Shown here piece after piece: positions 55,674 through 64,000 of a stretch of DNA of 64,000 bases. Origin of the DNA: Micromonospora tarapacensis (GTDB lineage Bacteria > Actinomycetota > Actinomycetes > Mycobacteriales > Micromonosporaceae); contig NZ_JAHCDI010000003.1 of assembly GCF_019697375.1 (NCBI RefSeq), positions 806,001 to 870,000 of the forward strand. Direction: 5' to 3'. The stretch's first letter is position 1, and every line of letters begins with the position of its first letter. Under the pieces are notes generated by a model, which worked only from the letters and a program-made list of their open reading frames with translations, was not told where the DNA came from and ran no database searches. The position numbers were made by a program, and so were the translations under genes.

Positions 55674-56453
55674 GTGAGCGGACAGCTTGTCGCCGCTGAG
55701 GGCCTTCCCTGGCCCCCCAGCGTCGGAGACTTCTACCCACCGGATCTCGCAGGTCCGTGGATTACCAAGTTCACCCTCATGGTCTGGCTGGCCGTCGGGC
55801 TTCTGATCATCTTCTTCATGGCGACCTACCGGAACCCGAAGCTCGTGCCGAGCAAGGGCCAGTGGTACGCGGAGTCGATCTACGGCCTGGTCCGGGACAA
55901 CATCGCCCGCGAGCAGATGGGCAAGGACGGCATCCGGTTCGCGCCCTACTTCACCGTGCTGTTCTGCTTCATCGTGGTGACCAACCTCTTCGGCATCGTC
56001 CCGGGTTTGCAGATCTCGCCGAACTCGCACATCGCCTTCCCGATCGTGCTCGCCGTGATCACCTACGTGATGTACCTCTACCTGGGCGTCCGCAAGCACG
56101 GTCTGGGCCGCTACCTCAAGCAGAGCCTGATCATCCCGGGCGTGCCGTGGCCGATGCACGTTCTGCTGATTCCGATCGAGTTCCTACAGAACTTCATCAA
56201 CCGACCGGTCACGCTGGCGGTCCGACTTTTCGCCAACATGTTCGCCGGTCACCTGATCCTGCTGGTCTTCACCGTCGGCGGCTTCGTGATGCTCGCCTCG
56301 GACAACATCTTCGTCCAGGTGACCTCGGTCTTCTCGTTCGCGATGGCGATCCTGATGGCCTTCTTCGAGGTGCTGGTCGCGCTGCTGCAGGCGTACGTCT
56401 TCGTCACCCTGACCGCCAACTACATCGGCACGTCGCTCGCCGACGAGCACTGA
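55674..56453 (+). CDS. atpB: F1Fo ATP synthase subunit a
   Basis: A 259-residue Fo subunit with five to six spans that forms the two proton half-channels. The essential Arg is in RPVTLAVRLFANMFAGH; FLQNFINRPVT and the C-terminal LLQAYVFVTLTANYI are conserved. GTG 55674 has GGAGG 9 bases upstream; the upstream residues to 55632 have no family similarity. First canonical gene of the atp operon. Confidence 0.95.
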   Translation: MSGQLVAAEGLPWPPSVGDFYPPDLAGPWITKFTLMVWLAVGLLIIFFMATYRNPKLVPSKGQWYAESIYGLVRDNIAREQMGKDGIRFAPYFTVLFCFIVVTNLFGIVPGLQISPNSHIAFPIVLAVITYVMYLYLGVRKHGLGRYLKQSLIIPGVPWPMHVLLIPIEFLQNFINRPVTLAVRLFANMFAGHLILLVFTVGGFVMLASDNIFVQVTSVFSFAMAILMAFFEVLVALLQAYVFVTLTANYIGTSLADEH

Positions 56454-56548
56454 TCCACACACCTCGGCGGGCCGCCCGGCCCGACCAAGCTTTCGGTACG
56501 ACCGCGTACGCGTGAAGCCTCACGCGTCTACTAGGAGGAATACCCGCA

Positions 56549-56770
56549 ATGAGCGCTATTGCCGCCATCGAGGGCAGCGTCAACACCATCGGTTACGGCC
56601 TCGCCGCCATCGGCCCCGGCATCGGTGTCGCCCTGGTCTTCGCGGCCTACATCCAGGCCAGCGCCCGCCAGCCGGAGTCCGCCGGCTACAACCGCACCTG
56701 GCTGGTCCTGGGCTTCGCGCTGGTCGAGGCGCTCGCCCTGTTCGGCCTGGTGCTCGCGTTCGCAGTCTGA
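56549..56770 (+). CDS. atpE: F1Fo ATP synthase subunit c
   Basis: A 73-residue hairpin of two membrane helices. The ion-binding Glu60 is in [14 protein letters not shown], the loop is ARQPE, and the first helix has the GxGxG packing motif [12 protein letters not shown]. Proton rather than sodium specificity is expected, since Na+ ligands are absent. AGGAGG lies 12 bases before ATG 56549, a strong site suiting high copy number. Confidence 0.96.
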   Translation: MSAIAAIEGSVNTIGYGLAAIGPGIGVALVFAAYIQASARQPESAGYNRTWLVLGFALVEALALFGLVLAFAV

Positions 56771-56801
56771 CACCTCGCCCGACGCGACCCGGAGGTCTGA
56801 C

Positions 56802-57332
56802 ATGAATCTCGCCGCCGAAGGCGTGGAGCACCACCCGCTCGTGCCGATCTGGCAGGAGCTCGTCGTCGGCACGATCGCCTTCGCCCTGCTCTGCTACGTC
56901 CTGATGAAGTTCGTGCTGCCGCGCATGGAGGCGATGTACCAGGCGCGGGTCGACGCGATCGAGGGCGGCCTCAAGCGTGCCGAGGCGGCTCAGGCCGAGG
57001 CCAACCAGCTTCTCGAGCAGTACCGTGCCCAGCTCGCCGAGGTGCGTACCGAGGCGGCCCGGATCCGGGACGACGCCCGCGCCGACGCCGAGTCGATCCG
57101 CACCGAGATCCTGGCCAAGGCCCGGGAGGAGTCCGACCGGATCATCGCCGCCGGCCGGGACTCGCTGGCCGTGGAGCGTCAGACCATCGTGCGCGAGCTG
57201 CGTGCGGAGATCGGCGGTCTCGCGGTCGACCTGGCCGGCCGGATCGTGGGCGAGTCGCTCGCGGACGAGGCCCGCCGCAAGGGCACCGTCGAGCGCTTCC
57301 TCACCGATCTCGAAAGCGCGGGGGCCCGCTGA
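56802..57332 (+). CDS. atpF: F1Fo ATP synthase subunit b
   Basis: A 176-residue stator subunit: one N-terminal span (LVVGTIAFALLCYVLMKFVLP) and a long charged helix (LKRAEAAQAEANQLLEQYRAQLAEVRTEAARIR), broken here from a single coiled-coil. ATG 56802 is preceded by GGAGG at 6 bases. The stop overlaps the atpH start, ensuring coupled synthesis of the stator parts. Confidence 0.94.
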   Translation: MNLAAEGVEHHPLVPIWQELVVGTIAFALLCYVLMKFVLPRMEAMYQARVDAIEGGLKRAEAAQAEANQLLEQYRAQLAEVRTEAARIRDDARADAESIRTEILAKAREESDRIIAAGRDSLAVERQTIVRELRAEIGGLAVDLAGRIVGESLADEARRKGTVERFLTDLESAGAR

Positions 57333-58153
57333 TGCGGGCTGCCAGCCGGGAGTCCTACTCCGTCGCGGTCACGCGGCTGGAGGAGTACGTCCGGGGGGCC
57401 GAGCCGCCGGCGGTCGCCACCACGGGCGCGGAGCTGCTCGCCGTCGCGGACCTGCTGCGGCGTGAGGTCCGACTGCGCCGGGCGCTGTCCGATCCGGCCC
57501 GTGCGGGCGAGGATCGGGCCGGTCTGTTGACCGGGGTGCTCTCCGGCAAGATCGGCGGGGATCCGCTCGACCTGCTCGGCACCCTGGTCGCCGGCCGTTG
57601 GTCGGTGCCGTCGGAGCTGCTCGACGCGGTCGAACGCCTCGGCGTGCAGGCCCTGCTCGGCAGCGCGGACCTGGCCGACGAACTCGGCGAGGTGGAGGAC
57701 GAGCTGTTCCGCTTCGGCCAGGTGGTCGCGGCGGATCCGCAACTGTCCAACACGCTGTCCGACCCGATCGCCCCGGTGGCCCAGCGGGCCGAGCTGGTCG
57801 GGATGCTCCTGACGGGCAAGGCCCGGCCGGTGACCGTCCGACTGGTGGAGGCGGCCCTGGCCGGCTTCGGCGGCCGGTCGTTCTCCGCCGGGCTGACTCG
57901 ACTGGTGGAGCTGGCGGCGGAGCGGCGCGACCGGCAGGTCGCGTACGTGACCGTCGCGGCACCGCTCACCGAGGACGAGGAACGCCGGCTGGGCGACCAG
58001 CTCTCGACCATCTACGGTCGGGCGGTCGCCGTGAAGTTTACGGTTGACCCGACGATCCTCGGCGGAGCGAGCGTCCGGGTGGGTTCGGACCTGTACGACG
58101 GGACGATCCTGCGCCGCCTCAACGAGACCCGTAACGCGCTCGCGAAGCGCTGA
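57332..58153 (+). CDS. atpH: F1Fo ATP synthase subunit delta
   Basis: A 273-residue stator cap subunit. It is longer than the roughly 180 residues of E. coli delta, as usual in actinobacteria, with the extra length in the first half. The C-terminal part ITV-like AAPLTEDEERRLGDQL, AVKFTVDPTILGGASVRVGSDLYDGTI is highly conserved and contacts subunit b. ATG 57332 overlaps the atpF stop. A 93-base spacer separates it from atpA. Confidence 0.92.
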   Translation: MRAASRESYSVAVTRLEEYVRGAEPPAVATTGAELLAVADLLRREVRLRRALSDPARAGEDRAGLLTGVLSGKIGGDPLDLLGTLVAGRWSVPSELLDAVERLGVQALLGSADLADELGEVEDELFRFGQVVAADPQLSNTLSDPIAPVAQRAELVGMLLTGKARPVTVRLVEAALAGFGGRSFSAGLTRLVELAAERRDRQVAYVTVAAPLTEDEERRLGDQLSTIYGRAVAVKFTVDPTILGGASVRVGSDLYDGTILRRLNETRNALAKR

Positions 58154-58246
58154 CCAGCACTCCCGCGAAGTGCCCGGAATGACAGTCGACCCGAGGACCG
58201 GTCGGTACTAGGTATCCCGGGCCCCTGAAACTTAAGGAAGCAGAGG

Positions 58247-59893
58247 ATGGCCGAGCTGACCATCTCGACGGAGGACATCCGCGGCGCCCTGGAGCGCTAC
58301 GTCTCCTCCTACTCGCCCGACGTCTCCCGTGAGGAGGTCGGCACCGTCGCCGACACCGGCGACGGCATCGCCCACGTCGAGGGCCTGCCCTCGACCATGA
58401 CCAACGAGCTGCTGGAGTTCGAGGACGGCACGCTCGGCGTGGCGCTGAACCTCGACGTCCGGCAGATCGGTGTCGTCGTCCTCGGCGACTACTCCGGGCT
58501 TGAGGAGGGGCAGCGCGTCAAGCGCACCGGCCGGGTGCTCTCGGTGCCCGTCGGCGACGGCTTCCTCGGCCGCGTGGTCGACGCGCTCGGCAAGCCGATC
58601 GACGGCCTCGGCGACATCACCGACGAGGGCTACCGCGAGCTTGAGCTCCAGGCCCCGAACGTGATGGCGCGGCAGTCCGTCTTCGAGCCGATGCAGACCG
58701 GCATCAAGGCCATCGACGCGATGACCCCGATCGGCCGGGGGCAGCGGCAGCTGATCATCGGTGACCGCAAGACCGGCAAGACCACGGTCGCCCTGGACAC
58801 CATCCTCAACCAGCGGCAGAACTGGGCGTCCGGCGACCCGAAGAAGCAGGTCCGCTGCATCTACGTGGCCATCGGCCAGAAGGCCTCCACCATCGCCTCC
58901 ATCAAGGGGCAGCTGGAGGAGGCGGGCGCGATGGAGTACACCACGATCGTCGCCTCCCCGGCGTCGGACCCGGCGGGCTTCAAGTACCTCGCCCCCTACA
59001 CCGGTTCGTCCATCGGCCAGCACTGGATGTACAACGGCAAGCACGTCCTGATCGTCTTCGACGACCTGAGCAAGCAGGCCGAGGCGTACCGGGCCGTGTC
59101 GCTGCTGCTGCGTCGCCCGCCGGGCCGTGAGGCGTACCCGGGTGACGTCTTCTACCTGCACTCCCGGCTGCTGGAGCGCTGCGCGAAGCTCTCCGACGAG
59201 ATGGGCGGCGGCTCGATGACCGGCCTGCCGATCATCGAGACGAAGGCCAACGACATCTCGGCCTTCATCCCGACCAACGTCATCTCCATCACCGACGGCC
59301 AGATCTTCCTGGAGACCGACCTGTTCAACCAGGGCGTCCGGCCGGCCATCAACGTCGGCACCTCGGTCTCCCGGGTCGGTGGCGCCGCGCAGGTGAAGCC
59401 GATGAAGAAGGTCTCCGGTTCGCTGCGGCTGAACCTGGCCCAGTACCGCGAGCTGGAGGCGTTCGCCGCCTTCGCCTCGGACCTGGACAAGGCCTCCCGC
59501 GCCCAGCTGGACCGCGGCGCCCGCCTGGTGGAGCTGCTCAAGCAGCCGAACTACTCGCCGTACCCGGTGCAGGACCAGGTGGTGGCCGTCTGGGCCGGTA
59601 CCGAGGGCAAGCTCGACGACATCCCGGTCGGTGACGTGCGGCGCTTCGAGACGCAGTTCCTGGAGCAGTTGCGGCGCAAGCACAACGCCACGCTGCAGGC
59701 GATCGCCGACAACAAGTGGGACGACGACATCATCGCCACCCTCGAGACGGCCGTCGCCGAGTTCAAGCAGGGCTTCCTCGGCCGCGAGGACGAGCGCACG
59801 ATCAACGAGGCGCCGGCGGCGCCGCTGGAGGGCGAGGCCGAGCACGAGACGGTCACCCGCTACAGCGGCGAGGCTCCGGCCCAAGAGCAGTAG
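58247..59893 (+). CDS. atpA: F1Fo ATP synthase subunit alpha
   Basis: A 548-residue noncatalytic nucleotide-binding F1 subunit. The P-loop is [13 protein letters not shown], the arginine finger lies in the [27 protein letters not shown] region, and the N-terminal beta-barrel has [17 protein letters not shown]-terminal extension of about 30 Glu/Ala-rich residues ([15 protein letters not shown]) goes beyond E. coli alpha; mycobacteria also have one, where it limits ATP hydrolysis. Confidence 0.96.
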   Translation: MAELTISTEDIRGALERYVSSYSPDVSREEVGTVADTGDGIAHVEGLPSTMTNELLEFEDGTLGVALNLDVRQIGVVVLGDYSGLEEGQRVKRTGRVLSVPVGDGFLGRVVDALGKPIDGLGDITDEGYRELELQAPNVMARQSVFEPMQTGIKAIDAMTPIGRGQRQLIIGDRKTGKTTVALDTILNQRQNWASGDPKKQVRCIYVAIGQKASTIASIKGQLEEAGAMEYTTIVASPASDPAGFKYLAPYTGSSIGQHWMYNGKHVLIVFDDLSKQAEAYRAVSLLLRRPPGREAYPGDVFYLHSRLLERCAKLSDEMGGGSMTGLPIIETKANDISAFIPTNVISITDGQIFLETDLFNQGVRPAINVGTSVSRVGGAAQVKPMKKVSGSLRLNLAQYRELEAFAAFASDLDKASRAQLDRGARLVELLKQPNYSPYPVQDQVVAVWAGTEGKLDDIPVGDVRRFETQFLEQLRRKHNATLQAIADNKWDDDIIATLETAVAEFKQGFLGREDERTINEAPAAPLEGEAEHETVTRYSGEAPAQEQ

Positions 59894-59902
59894 GGTCGGG
59901 CC

Positions 59903-62286
<2,384 letters not shown>

Positions 62287-62313
62287 TCTCTCGACAGACC
62301 CGAACGAAAAGAG

Positions 62314-62340
62314 GGCCGTCCCGGTAACGCCGGGGCGGCC
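62314..62340 (+). terminator. terminator after atpD
   Basis: GGCCGTCCCGG (62314-62324) pairs with CCGGGGCGGCC (62330-62340), one G-T pair, 5-base loop, followed by TTCTGTT. The short T-rich tail makes it more like an intrinsic terminator than others here. Confidence 0.7.
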
Positions 62341-62515
62341 TTCTGTTCATGTTCACGACGTACCATCGCCGCTGCCCGGTCTCCCGTGCTCGGCGATCCC
62401 GCCGCCCGCGAGATACCGTCTAGCCACGCTCATGCGCCGATGAGCGGCGATCGTTAAACCATTCGGCCACGCGCGCCCGTATCTCCCCCGGGGGGCGCGA
62501 CGAACGGAGATGCTT

Positions 62516-63655
62516 GTGGGTAAGGCCGGCAGACGCGGTAGGCGTGCTGGACGCTCGTCCGTGTGGCGCGGCGTGCCGCGCTGGGCACAACTCTGCACCG
62601 TCTTCGGCGTCATCCTGATGGTGCTCAGCGGGACGAGCCTGGTCGGCGCGGAGGCGCTGATGGCCCGCTACGAGGGTGCGGTCGGCAAGGCGGACCTCTT
62701 CGGCGACGAGGCGGCCGGCGCCACCCCCAAGAGCGACATCAAGGGCCCGCTCAACATCCTGCTGGTCGGCATCGACCCCCGCGACGACGACACGCCGCCG
62801 CTGGCCGACGCGATCATGGTCCTGCACGTGCCCGAGGAACTGGACCGGGCATACCTCTTCTCCCTGCCGCGTGACCTCTACGTCGACATTCCGGCGTTCC
62901 GCAAGGCGGATTTCCCTGGGCAGACCACCAAGCTCAATGCCGCGATGTCCTTCGGCAGCCGGGTGCCCGGCGAGAAGCCGGACGCGGCGCGTGGCTTCGA
63001 ACTGCTCGCCATCACCGTGCAGAACGTCACCGGGATCGAGCGCTTCGACGCCGGTGCGATCATCAACTTCGCGGGCTTCCGGAAGATCGTCGACGCCATG
63101 GGCGGTGTCACGATGAACATCGAGCGGGAGGTCCGCTCCGAGCATCGTGAGCCGGACGGCAAGCACCGCCAGCTGGACCCCAACGGCGGGGGATACGTCG
63201 GCCCGCAGGCGGTCTACCCGAAGGGCAAGCAGCACCTGACCGGCTGGCAGGCGCTGGACTACGTCCGCCAGCGGTATCCGGAGAACGGCGTGCCGGACGG
63301 CGACTACGGCCGGCAGCGGCACCAGCAGCAGTTCGTCAAGGCGATGGCCGGACAGGCACTCAGCGCCGACGTGGTGACCAATCCGATCAAACTGGACAAG
63401 GTGCTCCGCGCGGCCGGCGAGTCGTTGATCTTCAGCGGTCGGGGGCACGGCGTCGTCGACTTCGGCCTCGCGCTCAAGGACATCCGCCCGGGCAACATCC
63501 AAATGATCAAGTTGCCGGGTGGTGGCATCGAGGAGAACGGCAAGTACCTCGGCGAGCGCTTCGCACCCGAGGTCGACGACTTCTTCGTCGCGTTGGAGCG
63601 GGAACTGCTGGATCCGTTCCTCCTCGAACACCCCAAGCTGGTGAGCAAGGGTTGA
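62516..63655 (+). CDS. LytR-CpsA-Psr (LCP) family protein
   Basis: A 379-residue membrane-anchored protein. A basic N-terminus (GRRGRRAGR) and one span (LCTVFGVILMVLSGTSLVGA) precede the extracytoplasmic LCP domain: LNILLVGIDPRDD, FSLPRDLYVDIP with the Arg and Asp that bind the polyprenyl pyrophosphate, INFAGFRKIVDAMGGV and ALDYVRQRY. The family transfers arabinogalactan- or teichoic-acid-like polymers to peptidoglycan. GTG 62516 has GGAG 7 bases before it, whereas ATG 62510 abuts the GGAG. The gene lies between atpD and atpC, which is unusual. Confidence 0.92.
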   Translation: MGKAGRRGRRAGRSSVWRGVPRWAQLCTVFGVILMVLSGTSLVGAEALMARYEGAVGKADLFGDEAAGATPKSDIKGPLNILLVGIDPRDDDTPPLADAIMVLHVPEELDRAYLFSLPRDLYVDIPAFRKADFPGQTTKLNAAMSFGSRVPGEKPDAARGFELLAITVQNVTGIERFDAGAIINFAGFRKIVDAMGGVTMNIEREVRSEHREPDGKHRQLDPNGGGYVGPQAVYPKGKQHLTGWQALDYVRQRYPENGVPDGDYGRQRHQQQFVKAMAGQALSADVVTNPIKLDKVLRAAGESLIFSGRGHGVVDFGLALKDIRPGNIQMIKLPGGGIEENGKYLGERFAPEVDDFFVALERELLDPFLLEHPKLVSKG

Positions 63656-63705
63656 CCGTGGCGCGGGTCTTGGCACCCGCCTGAAGAACACGTCCGGGGC
63701 GGGAC

Positions 63706-63711
63706 TAGACT
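63706..63711 (+). promoter_or_regulatory. possible atpC promoter -10 box
   Basis: TAGACT lies 34 bases before atpC, preceded by a GC-rich region with no clear -35. It suggests separate transcription of atpC behind the LCP gene. Confidence 0.35.
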
Positions 63712-63744
63712 TTTCCCAATCCGCCGCCTCAGCAAGGAGACAGC

Positions 63745-64000
63745 GTGGCAGAGCAGCTCAACGTCCAGCTCGTGGCCGTCGAGGAGAAGGTCTGGTCCGG
63801 CCAGGCCGAGATGGTGATGGCCCGGACGACCGAGGGTGAGCTGGGTGTGCTGCCGGGGCACGCGCCCCTGCTCGGCCAGCTTGCCGAGCCCGGCCAGGTG
63901 CGCATCAAGCTCCCCGGGGGCGAGCAGGTCGCCTACGAGGTGGCCGGCGGGTTCCTGTCGGTCAGCGAGCAGGGTGTCACCGTGCTGGCCGAGAGCGCCA
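63745..64000 (+). CDS. atpC: F1Fo ATP synthase subunit epsilon, 3' end outside window
   Basis: The first 85 codons of the central-stalk subunit. The N-terminal beta-sandwich is clear ([59 protein letters not shown]). GTG 63745 follows AAGGAGA at 6 bases. The C-terminal helices lie beyond the window. It regulates ATP hydrolysis and couples rotor to c-ring. Confidence 0.95.
   Translation, partial: MAEQLNVQLVAVEEKVWSGQAEMVMARTTEGELGVLPGHAPLLGQLAEPGQVRIKLPGGEQVAYEVAGGFLSVSEQGVTVLAESA

Overview
The window is very GC-rich, uses GTG and TTG starts freely, and carries TAGACT-type -10 boxes close to start codons. It has actinobacterial gene sets: a LigD-type polymerase, DUF3105/DUF305, a Rho with a long Arg/Asp/Glu-rich insert, and the order rho-rpmE-prfA-prmC-tsaC-glyA-atp. 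The extragenic inverted repeats near 5.6 and 6.1 kb look like the short palindromes I associate with Micromonosporaceae. A Micromonospora-like chromosome is my best inference; no rRNA or species marker is present to prove it.

Layout. 1-5.4 kb: end of a polytopic membrane protein, a pterin dehydratase, an FHA protein, a convergent arginine-catabolic pair (ddaH-rocD), and a repeat-rich membrane protein. 5.4-6.5 kb: a nearly gene-free stretch with a polypyrimidine tract and two inverted-repeat elements. 6.5-12.4 kb: Nei-type glycosylase, an APH-like kinase, M1 metallopeptidase lipoprotein, FAD/NAD disulfide-reductase-like enzyme, and a YbdK-type carboxylate-amine ligase. 12.5-20.6 kb: a secreted GH16+CBM6 glucanase with a clear promoter/operator, DedA protein, GH13 enzyme, SDR, two small membrane proteins, a Gfo/Idh/MocA enzyme and an erythromycin-esterase homologue. 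20.6-26.6 kb: MMPL transporter with its TetR and double operator, LigD polymerase, then a decayed zone (sigma-factor remnant, methyltransferase scrap), tRNA-Arg(CCG) and an IS630-derived protein. 26.7-28.2 kb: DUF3105-DUF305 pair. 28.3-33.7 kb: argS-lysA-hom-thrC. 33.8-40.8 kb: TetR/ABC/RND/MFS export cluster lying between thrC and thrB. 40.8-49.7 kb: thrB, rho, rpmE, prfA, a GGDEF protein, prmC, tsaC and a phosphotyrosine phosphatase. 49.8-55.2 kb: bifunctional PBP, an NmrA-like SDR, glyA. 54.8-64 kb: F1Fo ATP synthase genes (two small AtpI-like proteins, atpB-E-F-H-A-G-D), an LCP-family gene, then the start of atpC cut off by the window edge.

Sequence quality. Six otherwise intact genes (FHA, ybdK, ligD, rho, prfA, NmrA-SDR) each lack one base, or two in ligD, always in or beside a G or C run. 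Adding the base restores a full-length family-typical protein, and every corrected length is a multiple of three. Because prfA is essential and rho normally is in this phylum, I read these as base-calling errors, not pseudogenes. A separate anomaly near 34,320 joins a TetR gene and an ABC-transporter gene head to head with both N-termini and the shared promoter missing.

No clearly new multi-gene system is visible. The most interesting items are the paired palindromic elements, the repeat-built Rho insert, the LCP gene inside the ATP synthase operon, the export cluster splitting the threonine genes, and the decayed zone beside tRNA-Arg.
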